NCBI GenBank assembly: GCA_000310025.1
Contig: FN649733.1
Location: 3,612,302-3,667,758 of the forward strand
DNA: 55,457 nt
DNA from: Ectocarpus siliculosus
Lineage: Eukaryota > Sar > Phaeophyceae > Ectocarpales > Ectocarpaceae
Direction of reading: 5' to 3'
Shown: one piece after another, positions 1 to 10,819 of the stretch
Layout: every line of letters begins with the position of its first letter
Numbering within the stretch: the stretch's first letter is position 1
Program-made: the position numbers and the translations under genes
Notes under the pieces: generated by a model
Seen by the model: only the letters and a program-made list of their open reading frames with translations
Told to the model about the DNA's origin: nothing
Database searches by the model: none

Positions 1-33
1 AAGTTCCCCCCCCCCCCCCCCCCCTCCCTTTAG

Positions 34-3000
34 GAACACTTTGAAGAGATGGAGGAGGTGATGGTGGCGTCCACCCTGCGGGGCCCCCGCCAGCAGACGC
101 GCTCCTCGAAGACCAATAACGGGAGAGTCAAGGTCGAACACAACGATGATGATGACGATGATGATGGTGATGGTGGTGGAGACTCGAGCGACAACGACAA
201 CGACAACGGGGAGGGTGATGAAGTCGGCGTCGACACTTCCTCTGGAGGTAAGCGTAGGCGGGCACCATGCTTAGGCTAAGGGGACTAAGGGCTAGGTTGG
301 TTTCCAGACATCTTGAACGCGAGTCGTAGATGTGACGAATGATGGTGTCGCATGAGTCATGTCTTGTCGTTCCCCGGTGGTGTGTCCGATGTTCCATGGC
401 ACATAACCTTCCTCAAGCATGTATCTGGACGGCAGCATCGTGTTCCTTGACCCCTCTTTTTTTGTGTCGTTGTTTCTTCTCTTAAGCTCATGATGCAGAC
501 ACACAAGCGGTTTTGTGTGTTCCATCCAGTTGGGGCACATCCAAACCTTGCTCGCTAGATTTCCGAAAATAATCATTATTTTCTTTACAACAGGATGCAT
601 TGTTTATTTAGCAAACAGTCGTTTGTGTTGTACGGCCCTTGAAGTTTGTATCGAATTTCCAACAATTTTCCTTTTTCTTTTGATCAAGCATATTCGGTGT
701 GCATCTGCGGGGCGTTTCATGCCGCGGATTAATCAATATTAGGCATCTTCATGTACAGAGAAGACCCTAGTTTTTATTTTGCCGCCCCCAACTGATGATG
801 CATTACCCGTTCGTTACCGCCCTTCTTTTCTATACTCGTCATCGTCGTTTGGGTGGGTGTTTTTTGTGTTTTTGTGTTATGGTGGTGATCGTTTTTCTTT
901 TCCTCTTTTTTTTTTGCGGGAACTACAGGCGGAGACACGGTGAAGGATGCGGGCCTTCTGCTCATGCCGCTCATGAAGAGCATCTACAGCAACGCCGACA
1001 AGTGAGTTGAGAAGCTATTTAATACAAAGAAGCTATTAAATACAAAGAAACAAGACAAGTGAGTTGAGAAGCTATTTAGTACAAAGAAGACAACTGAGTT
1101 GAGAAGCTACTTAATACAAACAAAGAAGACCCACCGCACGCGCTTGTTGGGGGAAGGGAACGGGCGACGCCATGAGGTTGGCGGCACTCTCCCGATGCTC
1201 ATGCTCGTAGTTTTTGCGACCAAAACCTTAACCTTAGCCTTCATTGATTTATGAAACAAGTTGGTATGCGGTGGTTTCAGGGGTGCTACTGATCGATGAT
1301 TGAAGGTGTGTTATGAGTCGCGCTGCCATTTTCCTGTTTCAGGCTGAACAGGGGTCATCTTCTTTGCTGTCCCACACAAAAGGTGAATGCGTGTGTTGTA
1401 TGTGTGCAAGGCTGAACCAGAGGCATTTGCATCGTTTTCTTTTTTAATGTGTAGAATAAATGTGTGTGTTTGTCTGTTCGCCAGGCTGAACAGGAGTCAT
1501 CCCCATTGCTCTTCAATATATACCTTGTGTGTTTGTGTGTGTCAGGCTGAACAGGAGGCAGGCGGCGGCGGTGGTGGCCCACCTAGTGCGCTCCGGCAAG
1601 ACCGGGAGCGGGTTCGCCAAGTGCTTCGTCTCCAAGCTCAAGGATCACAGCCCCGTAAAGTGAGCTAGCTGTGCTGCTGCTGTAGACATTTCTGCTCAAA
1701 CGTATACGTTTCTTCGAATTCAATAGCCTCGTCATGTGAGACCAATGTATCGTCGTTTCTCTTTGCTCTGCTGTAGAGGTTTATGCGGAACGGTATGTAC
1801 CGTGGGTATTCGAATGAAGTGCTTTCTTGTGGAGCGCTCGAACTCATGTGATACTTCTTTTTTCCCCCCCGATTTTTGTGGAGAGATTTCAGCGCAATCG
1901 TAGGTGTAGGTGTTGGAGTTCGTTTATTCTGGAGCAGTCGTTACGACGTTTCCGGGGTGTTGCTTGTGGTACACCGGGTACGTGAATATGTGGTAAATTT
2001 AGGAGAAGAAACTTTACGTGTGAGTCGTCCTCGGGTTCGTGTTGATGATAATTGCTAATGGTTGTTGATGATTCGAGGAACGTTCCGAAGAACGGAGAAG
2101 ATCGCGGCATGTCTCGTCGCAACCGCCGTATGTATGCCATGTGTCGATGACTATTGAATGATCCGTGTCGCCAGCCTCGCCACGGTGCTGTCAATCTTTG
2201 CCCCTCGAGTCCCTTGGTTCCATGCGTCGACGACTTGTGTGTTGATAATGAACGGTTCGGACTTGCTGAAACGGTAGCTGTAGCTCGGTATTGCCGGCGT
2301 GCTTGGTATTGATGTGGACTTTTTTCTTGTACAGGTGCCTCGAGGTGCACATGGCGACGCTCAGGGTGTTTTACGACAAGTGGGTGGTGGCGGCAGCGGC
2401 GGACGGCAACGTCGAGGAGGATGACGCGGACCTCAGCGACGACGAGAAAACGTGGGTCATGTCACTGTGGTTGCTGCTGATGTTGCTGCTGCTGCTGCTG
2501 ATGTTGTTGTTGTTGTTGTTATTTGCGTGTCGTTCTTGTTGCTGTCGTTGCTGCTGCTGCTGCTGCTGCTGCTGTATTTCTCGTCGTTTAACGCTTCTTC
2601 GTTGGTGATGGTTTCGCTCGTGCTCATGCGGGTGGCCCTTCTGCTCCTGTTGTCATTCGTCGTCACCACCGACCACCACAATCATTCGTCATCACCACCG
2701 ACCACCACAATCATTCGTCATCACCACCGACTACCACAATCATTCGTCATCACCACCGACCACCACAATCATTCGTCATCACCACCGACCACCACAATCA
2801 TTCGTCATCACCACCGACTACCACAATCATTCGTCATCACCACCGACCACCACAATCATTCGTCATCACCACCGACCACCACAATCATTCGTCATCACCA
2901 CCGACCACCACAATCATTCGTCATCACCACCGACTACCACAATCATTCGTCATCACCACCGACCACCACAATCATTCGTCATCACCACCGACCACCACAA

Positions 3001-6000
3001 TCATTCGTCATCACCACCGACCACCACAATCATTCCAATCATTCCAATCATTCCTTGGCTTTTCTGCACGTCTACCTCCCCGGTTCACTTGGCAGGCGCA
3101 AGCAGTGGGACCAAGACCTGGCAGGGATGGAACGCTGGCTCCCCCTGGCTCGACGCCTTTCCATGTCGCTAGGAGTCGGCCCGTTGAAGAGCAAGGACCT
3201 CGCCGAACAGAAGACTCTGCAAGACCTCTTCCTCGGATTCATGAAGGTATGAAGGTGGGGACAGGACAGGGGGGGGGGAGGGGGGGGGGGCGTCGATACG
3301 GAGTCTAAGTTTGAGAGGGAGGTTGATGGTTGATCTACGGCGGGGTGGCAGCCAGTCGTTGGTCTTGGTTTGGTGTTGGTTCGCACTTGCCTGCCTGTAC
3401 ACTTATGCGTTATTTTTTTTCCAACCCGCTTTTCATGTTTGCCCAAACTGCTATGACATGCACAGGTCGGGCGTCACCCCTATCTTGGGGTTCGACAGCA
3501 GTAGACTATGCTGGGGTTTTTCGTATTGCCATGAAGTTCTGCCGCATCGAAGCAGTGTTGATGGCGGCTCCACCAAAGCAACCGACGAAGACGGTCCAGA
3601 CCAACATCCGATACTTGTACAACGGTAAAGTCCCGCTTCCGCACTCCCTGGCTGCAGGTCGGGGTGCGTTTCGCCCTGGATGCCGAGGGAGACAGGCTGC
3701 TGTTCCTGGAGGGCATGCGGGAGTACTCGAGCAAGGTCACTGCCCGACAGAAGAAAGCCCTCGCCAAGGCCTTCGACGATGAGGTATTGTATGCATAGAA
3801 TCGATTTTGTCCTTTTCTTTGTCTCCCCCCCCCCCCCTTATTTCTCTCCCCCGCAAACCCACCCATCTGTCGCTCGCTCTCTGGCTGTGTATTTTCTGTC
3901 CCTCCCCCTTTCAGTCTTTTTCGAATCTTCGTTCTCTGCAAAATTTGTTTTCCTGTGTGGTTTTCTCAATTTTTGGTGTTGTGCTGGGGTGCGCTCCCAA
4001 GATGGCGACCGCACGATGAAAAAAACATGAGTTAGCTAGCTACAAGAGCTCCAGTTGACAACCACCACTATTTGGGGCCAAGCTCACAAACGCTACTTCG
4101 AAATACTTGTTGTCTGTCGCCTCTGCTGTGTCTGTTGTACGGTAATGTCGTTGCTGCTATTTCCCTCTGTGTGCTGCTACCACGGCTATTGCTATTGCTA
4201 CTGCTGGGGTTGCGGCTGTGGTGATGCAGGCGAAGGGGCTGCACGACCAAGTTCTGGAGGAGGGGAGGGAGAACGCGACCTCCTGGGACTCGGGCGAAGG
4301 CCAGGTATCTATGCATGCAAAGAGTCGAAGAGTCGAAAGAGTCGAAGAGTGTGCGTGACGTACGTGAGATTATGCCGTCCGTCCTTCTCATCGAAACGTC
4401 TTCCTCTCCCCCTGTCTCTCGGTGATGTCGGCGGTTACTCTCTTTTCGTCGGTGTGTAAATACCGTAGGTTGCATAAGATATCAGTCACACCCCCTGGAC
4501 CGATTTTCAAAGACCGTTTGCGGTGCCGACAATTGCAGCCGTGGAACCGTTTCGTCGAGAACATCCGAAAACGCAGCATTTGATGTCGGCATCCTCTTCG
4601 TCGCGGAGACGCCGAGCTTTGAAAATCGATCCAGGAGGCGCGGTATTTTATGCAACCTACCGTAGGCAAGTACAGCAGTAGCGTTCGATTTTGGCTTGAC
4701 TCACGAGTCCAGGAACAACGCCAAGCAGTGGGCGGGTGGAACGTGTAGACGTGTGATTGATCTAGTTTTACTGGCGGACGTTTATGGGCGGGCTGCGGTA
4801 CACTCAAGTGTTGCTGAGCTTGCGGCAATCAAGAGATTGTGTTTTTTATTTTTTTGTGTTGTTGTCGGCTTTCGGCTCTTGCTGTTGCCGTCCGTTGCTA
4901 CCTCTCTCTCTCTCTCTCTGCAGGAGGACGTCGCGCCGCGGTGGCGTGCTTTCTTCTCCTTCCGTAGCACCCTGACGGCGGGATCGGCAGCCTCGTTCAT
5001 CCCCGAAGGTCGCGGTAAGAAGGAGATTTTAATCCGCATACACAGACCGTCGCTGTTGAGATCTTTCGAAGTATTACTGAAGGATCCGGTAACAATCGTA
5101 CCGAGGTATCGGTCCTTTGGTAATGAATGGTGGTCTATTTTGAGGATTGTTGTTAAGGAGAACGACGAGGATGAAACCGCATTGACCACCGTGGCTACGA
5201 AGGTCTTTTCGAAAAAAGACCCGATTAAATTACCAAGGAATCGGTCGCGTGGAAATTGCGGTTTATTTTTGAGAATTTCTGTTGGAAACCGTGGTCTCAT
5301 TTTCAAGAATTATTGTGGTTAAAAAACGCCCGACTAATCCGTCATTTGGTTTTTGGCGTCGTCGGTACACGTTGACGTGTCCGTGGGTTAGTGTCTAAGT
5401 TGATTTGATGTTGATCGACTTTGGTCGGCCAGGAAGGGAGGCAAGCAAGAACAGGTAAAGGAGCAAGGATCAAGCGAGTCTAGCGTGGCATGGCGTGCAT
5501 CATCAGCAGCACTTCGTGTTAAAACGTGTTTAACCTGAACGTGCGGTCGGCATCGACACGACAAGATGGAGCTCTACGTATTTATTCGAAGAGTATCAGT
5601 GTTCGTGTCACGGTTGTCTCTTTTTTTTTTAAACACACTTGTTTTTTTTTAGTGAAAAGTGTTGCTGTGGCTGCAAGGTGATGTGGTAGTAATCTCGCAG
5701 CATCGGCTTTATTTTCTGCTGTCTCGAGATATGGAGGCGTTGTGGCTTCGGTTTCAGACGTACAAATGAGTCGAGCGCCCCCCCCCCCCCCCCCCCCCCG
5801 CCCTTTTCATGGCACAAGTCAGAGGCCAGGCATCACTGCTCGATTGTCCGCTGATATCTTCCGTGTGGGTGGTTTTGTGTGTGCTTGCGTCTGGCTCCCT
5901 TTGTCCTCCGGTTCGTTCTCACAATTCCGCAGACCTCCATCTTCTTGTCAACAAGCGTGTACCATCATACACATGCGATTGCGCTTTTTTTTTCATGTGC

Positions 6001-7066
6001 TCACTTTTTAGCATAATTTACCCCCCAGCTTCCTCTGATCGAGCGCGTGCCATCATCTTCGCTTCTGTTTTTTTTTTCGTGTGTTTATCAATCAGGCTAC
6101 GCCTCATCCGGGGATGCTTCGTCCGTGTCCCCGTCTCACTCTGCCTCGGGGAGCTCCATGGGAACTCCTGCTTCGAGGGGAACGAAGTGAGAAAGGACCT
6201 AGTCAACTACTTGCGGCGTTGCATATTGCTGCGGGTCACGAGATCCACAACGTACGGACGGTGGTGTGAAAAATCTCGCGCAAAAGAGTAGTCTACCCGT
6301 CGTGTTTTTTCGCTTCGTAATATCCCGAACAGATGTTAATTAACCCGAAGAGGTATTTAGCCCCGAACAAGTGTGCTAACCCGACATGTATTACCCTGAA
6401 CAGTTAAATTATATCCCGAGTACGTGCTAACCCGAACAAACCCGAAGCATGTATTAGCATCCGTAGAACAATGTTAACCCGATATGTATTATCCCGAACA
6501 GCAGTATCTAAAACCTGAAGAGGTTGTTGGCCGATCCGCACTATGTACACATCTTGTATGCATACCACGGTGTCGTTCGCACCGGTTGTTCTTTCTGCTT
6601 TTCTTTCGTTCTTGCCTACCGCTGTGTCTTGTAGACTAAACCGAACAGGCTGTCCGCATCCCTTGTCCCTAACTAATAAAGCTTGTTTTATTCACACGAT
6701 TTTTGTTCTTCTCCTCTCGTGTTCTTACCCATTCGCACCTGCTCTTGTGGACCTTTACTATGTTTTTCTGTTCTCTTTCTTTTGTTTGGGCCCAGGAGGA
6801 CAGCATGATGGCTTGTCGTGGGCCGTAGATAGCGTGCCGTCCCGTCCGATAATTTATTTGCATCATAGATCGCCGCACGCAATTGCGAGCTGCCGTGGTT
6901 TACGTACACAAACACCCACTGGTGGCATTAAACATGACGCATCCATGCTGCAGGAAGGATATTTTCCAGCATGTTACCTTCCAGGCAGGCAAGAGAAGCA
7001 GCAACAGTACAGCAGGGGCACACGTACAAGACATAGTCGCACTTGATTACCTCCCTTCACGACTGT

Positions 7067-7135
<69 letters not shown>

Positions 7136-10100
7136 GAGAGAGAGAGTGGGTGGCTTAGAAGCAGCACAGCGGATGTGCAATGAATGCAGTACGTACGCTT
7201 AGAGTAGAGGGCATGGATGTTCCAGGTAGTCGATGGAAACGGACACGGGAATGTAGTTCGATTTCTTTCACCGTTACAAGAAGTAACGACACACGAACGG
7301 CAACTGCATCCGAACCTCTCCCGTCTCCTTCATGTTGCTGAATTTGTTTTGTTGTTAACTCTCTCAAAAACTAAACAATTTCATCTCCACACTGTATCCA
7401 TCAGAGTCCAGGACAGTTAGCATCTTTTTCATCGTAGTGTTTTCGTTTGTTCTACGGGACTTTTTTTGTTCGTCTCTGTTACAGTGTTGAAACGTTTTTC
7501 TGTGTTCGTTTTTTCTCTTGTGTTGGCAAGGAGTTACTATTTTTTTACTGTCGTTCTTTTTTTTTTTTGCTTGGCAGGAGGAGGGCCGTTGGTAGCGGCG
7601 TGTCCTCTACCTCCTCGGCCGGTGGCGGCGGATCAGTCAAGCGGCGAGGGAGGGTGGGCGGTAGGGTGAGCATGGCCAGCGTGCGGAGCAGGAGGAGCGT
7701 GGCCAGCGACCTCATGCCGGTTGCAGAGGAGGACGGGATGCAGCAGGTAGGCGCTGCCACCGCAACTTTTAACCCCTTTGGGTCTAGGCTGGACTGTCAG
7801 TTTTTTTTGTTTGCGCCAAAAAAAAATAATGAGAGCGAGAGCGAGCGGGAGAGAGAGAAGTGCAGAGAAATACACCAATGTACTTCTGCACACGCAACAG
7901 CTATCTCCACCTGTAGGCCATGAGAGAAGCCGGCGACAGGGTGGTGGCCACAGACAGGGTCGTACAAGGGTTGATGCGTGGTCGCGGTGCCGCCGGTAGG
8001 GCAGGTTAGGCTTGTAGACCTTGAAATGATCAGTCGACTAGCTGCCTCAACTAGTCTATTTTCGGTATATTGTAAATGATCAGTCCAGAGAGGGCTAAAT
8101 GATCAGTGAAGACCCATAGCTGGTATTCTTCTGTACTTCTCTGTTCTCTGTCCCCCCCCCCGAAATGTGCCCTGCCAGCTCTCTAGAGCTCCTGTGTTTT
8201 TCAAACAACAAGCACATCCACCAGCACACACCTGTACCTCGTGGTTTCCTAGGTTCGGGCGAGGGTGGTATGTGTGGCGCTACGAGTGTGGATATGTTGC
8301 TGATTTGTTTTACTCGTCTACAGCAGTAGTAGTAGTGTTGTTGCAGCGTTCGTTGTAGCTGCTGACACAATGACTGCTGGATCTTGGGAACGATTTTCAA
8401 ATTGTTGGGAACCACGATATCCTCGATATCTGGGCTTCGGCAGGGATTGCAATACCCCTCCCTTTTGCTGCCCTCTGCTCTTTGCAGCAGTGGCTTCCTA
8501 CGTTCGGGCGAGTGTATGTGTGGTGCTGCGAAAGAACACATATGTATGTATGTATGTATGCACACACGCGTTCATTGACATGTGCATACGTTGAGAGATT
8601 CATGATTTGGCAGTGATTGGCCCCATTCCCATTCCCGAGACCTTGATATTACCCGCTGTCACTGAAGTCTCTTCATTGGTCAGCCGGTTAGCGCGGGTGC
8701 TAATAATCTAGACACACCTACCTATGGACTTGCCAATACACGGCGCGAAGGGCTGCAGGGCGGCAACTCCACGACTTGCCACTACACCAGCATTTGCAAA
8801 TGATCAATCAATCATCAGTGAGAACGCCTGAAGACTCAAAAGGGTTAACATTTTGTGCGCGTGCTTCGTTTGTTCTTGTGATGCTGCTGCTGATCGATTA
8901 GATCACAACCCCCCCCCACCACCACCCCCAATTACTTTGATGAGATTCTTGCATAGGCTGGCTTTGCTCAACAAGTGTGAGCACTGGGAAAGTGTGGCGA
9001 CCGATGTGTTGCGTGTCGTATTTTGTGGTAGGGGCTCGCTGAGGTTGGCCACGAGTTTGCTGCTGCTGCTGGAGCTTCCGCATCCTTGCCTACTGTTGTC
9101 CATGTTGCCATGGCTCCACGAACATACCCGCGATTCATTCCATTTCCGCAGGACGAACCGCTGCATGACAGCCGTAATTCCACATACAAACCCGCGATTC
9201 ACTCCATTTCCGCAGGACGAACAGCTGGAAGACAACCCCGAGGGAGAGGAAGAGGAAGAAGACCGTGAAGACGATGCGATGGACATGGGCCAAGATGGGG
9301 AGGAAGGGGTGCAGGAGAAGGAGGGAAAAGAGGGCCACGGAAACGATGCGGGGGAGGAGGAGGAGGAGGAGGAAGAAGAAGAAGAGTCGCCGAACCTTTC
9401 TCGAGAGGTACGAGAGTTGGCGTTGCGATGTGTGTTTGCCATACGAGTTTTTGTGGCAGGACCGTGGTCGTCAACCGCGCTACATATAATACATGTAGTC
9501 GGCTGGCCGATGTAACACGTCAACTCGGGGCTCACTTGGGAGAGCCTCTGTGTTCTTATCGTTCTGTACGTGGTGGCTCAAGTTTTATCCCTTCTTTTTG
9601 TTTCTTAAGTGCTGTTTTCTCGTCGAAAAGAGGGCAACACACGGCCACCGGTGGCGACTAAAGACATAGTGGCTGCTGCTGCTAATTCGTCTGACGTTGC
9701 AATCCTGGTTTTCGTTGTTTTGCAAGCTTGCCACGCTGCCGTCGTTCCCGGATGCTTTTCGTTTCATGTTGCTTGTAGTCTCATGTCACCCTCTCACGTA
9801 CCGTACGTACGTGGTCTATTTACGCAACTTACGCACGCATTGCCAAACGTCTCACTCTGGTACACACACACAATGCTGACCAACGCCCACCAACCTTTTA
9901 TGGCGCTGCTGTTGTCGTTTCGAGAGAAGGTGAGAACCCCGAACAAGCTCAGGGATAGCGCGGCCGAGCGGCTGCGGGCGAGCCAGCTGGAGGAGGAGGA
10001 GGAGGAGGAGGAAGACGACTTGCTTAACGAGGACAGGGCTCTCAACCCGTCGGTGGCGGCACCTCGAGCTGCTGCTGCTGCCGCCGCGACCAAGGTGCGG

Positions 10101-10819
10101 TTTTGGCAGGCACATTTATATTCTGTTGTTTTCGTCCACGGGCTTGATTGGTTCAGGAAAACGCTCTCGCTCTCGCTCTTTCTCTTCCTACCCCCGCACC
10201 TTGGCAGTTAATGTAGTGTACTGTAGTGTCGATTGTCGATTTTCGTCTTGGCGCGTTTCGCTTGGTTGTTCTTGGCATCGGGAGACCACAGCCGATGGTA
10301 TTGATCGCAGGCCATCGACGAAGCGTCTGCCGCTTTCGTCAGTCACAGCCGAGTGTTTTCTGCTTGTTTCGTTTTTTGCCGCGGTGGTTGTTTTTTGGGG
10401 TGTTGTCACGAGCAGCACACGACAAGATGATGATCCGTAGCTGTGTCAGTGTTCGCGTTTGGATAAGCATGACTTCTCCTAGGCTGCTTCCAAAGCGTTG
10501 GGGGTGCGGAACGGAGGGAGGCTAGAGAATAACGGTATGTAGAGTTCCTGTCTCAAGATTTCCGAGCCAGAGAAAGTATTTCCCCCCCTCGCTCTAATCC
10601 CATGCTCGCTCTGGGCTCCCTTGATACTTTCCGTATCTCACTTTCGAGTTGCACACTTGACACTCGCGCTTTTCGCCTCTCGCTCCCATTCACCCCACCC
10701 CCGAGTATTTTATCGATTTCTTCTTTCCACCGCCCCGTTTTTTTTTTTTTTTTCGCTCGTGTGTATCCGGCTCTTTTCAGACAAGCTCCAACAAGCGCAA
10801 GAGGCGCGGGGCGGCCTAG
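34..10819 (+). CDS. SCC3: Cohesin subunit SCC3/STAG homologue, 3' part (13 exons)
   Basis: Cohesin HEAT-repeat subunit that binds the kleisin RAD21/SCC1 and helps load and hold cohesin on chromatin (family knowledge). Exons: 34-247, 929-1001, 1546-1659, 2335-2451, 3096-3246, 3658-3783, 4230-4304, 4924-5014, 6096-6186, 7578-7746, 9216-9407, 9930-10094, 10781-10819. All introns are GT-AG and the exons sum to 1617 nt, exactly 538 codons plus TAG. The match to animal STAG is by remembered pattern and runs in order: ARRLSMSLGVGPLKSKD with an FxxG(V/I)xFA step, then LEGMREYSSKVTARQKK, then EDVAPRWRAFFSFRSTLTAG, followed by a Ser/Arg-rich and then an acidic Glu-rich tail. The protein ends in a basic NLS-like stretch, SNKRKRRGAA. 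The first visible exon carries a poly-Asp insert. The 5' exons lie left of the window. The acceptor at 9930 could be 9927 instead (one extra Lys). Confidence 0.82.
997..1126 (+). repeat. Tandem duplication of a 5' splice site inside SCC3
   Basis: The exon end plus donor, GACAAGTGAGTTGAGAAGCT, occurs at 997 (the real donor, GT at 1002-1003) and again at 1054. A third copy at 1089 has the GT changed to CT (GACAACTGAGTTGAGAAG). The core unit is about 35 bp (1054-1088), and the first two copies are separated by a partial unit at 1028-1053. Frame continuity to exon 1546 supports use of the first copy. Confidence 0.85.
1340..1558 (+). repeat. Four copies of a 3' splice site inside the same SCC3 intron
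   Basis: The acceptor plus exon start, CAGGCTGAACAGG, occurs exactly at 1340, 1482 and 1543, with a diverged copy (CAAGGCTGAACCAGAGG) at about 1407. Only the last copy leads into an exon that keeps the SCC3 frame (LNRRQAAAVVAHLV). The earlier ones are potential decoy acceptors. Spacing is about 60-75 bp, each preceded by a T/GT-rich tract. Confidence 0.85.
2654..3030 (+). repeat. 29-bp minisatellite, 13 units, in an SCC3 intron
   Basis: The unit begins CATTCGTCATCACCACCGAC and is 29 bp, with 13 head-to-tail copies. Units 3, 6 and 10 carry GACTACC where the others have GACCACC. This shows expansion of blocks of three or four units rather than single units. Because 29 is not a multiple of three, the apparent open reading frame through it (His/Ser/Thr-rich) cycles through frames and is not treated as coding. 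The array lies between SCC3 exons 2335-2451 and 3096-3246. Confidence 0.93.
4463..4662. mobile_element. 200-bp MITE with TA target duplication (Tc1/mariner-like)
   Basis: The left end CCGTAGGTTGCATAA is matched by the reverse complement of the right end (CGGTAGGTTGCATAA, one mismatch). Inner inverted arms follow: CCCTGGACCGATTTTCAAAG on the left and the complement of CTTTGAAAATCGATCCAGGA on the right. Both sides are flanked by TA (4461-4462 and 4663-4664). There is no coding capacity. It sits in the SCC3 intron between exons 4230-4304 and 4924-5014. The superfamily assignment rests only on the TA duplication. Confidence 0.72.
6318..6540 (+). repeat. Degenerate CCCGAACA-type repeat in an SCC3 intron
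   Basis: About a dozen imperfect copies of a short motif of the form (T)AACCCGAACA or ATCCCGAACAG are spaced roughly 15-25 bp apart. They are interleaved with GTATTA and GTGCTAAC elements. It looks like an old decayed minisatellite. No function is visible. Confidence 0.6.
7070..7146 (+). repeat. (GA)n microsatellite
   Basis: An almost pure GA dinucleotide tract with one GGG interruption, in the SCC3 intron between exons 6096-6186 and 7578-7746. The flanks look non-coding. Confidence 0.95.
9127..9232 (+). repeat. Second duplicated 3' splice site in SCC3 (64-bp period)
   Basis: CCCGCGATTCATTCCATTTC followed by CGCAGGACGAACCGCTG at 9127 is repeated at 9191 as CCCGCGATTCACTCCATTTC followed by CGCAGGACGAACAGCTG. 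The second copy holds the acceptor used in the model (exon 9216-9407). Use of the first acceptor (AG at 9150-9151) would shift the frame by one and reach a TGA near 9266. Confidence 0.85.

Noticed and set aside
2452-3252. 266-codon open frame rich in His/Ser/Thr
   Set aside because: It is a read-through of the 29-bp minisatellite plus the following SCC3 exon. The SCC3 frame enters at 3096 by splicing.
8670-8715. tRNA-Ile-like stretch (GGTCAGCCGGTTAGCGC then GGGTGCTAATAATC)
   Set aside because: It resembles a D-arm and anticodon loop, but no T-arm with GGTTCGA and no paired acceptor stem follow. At most a decayed tRNA-derived relic.
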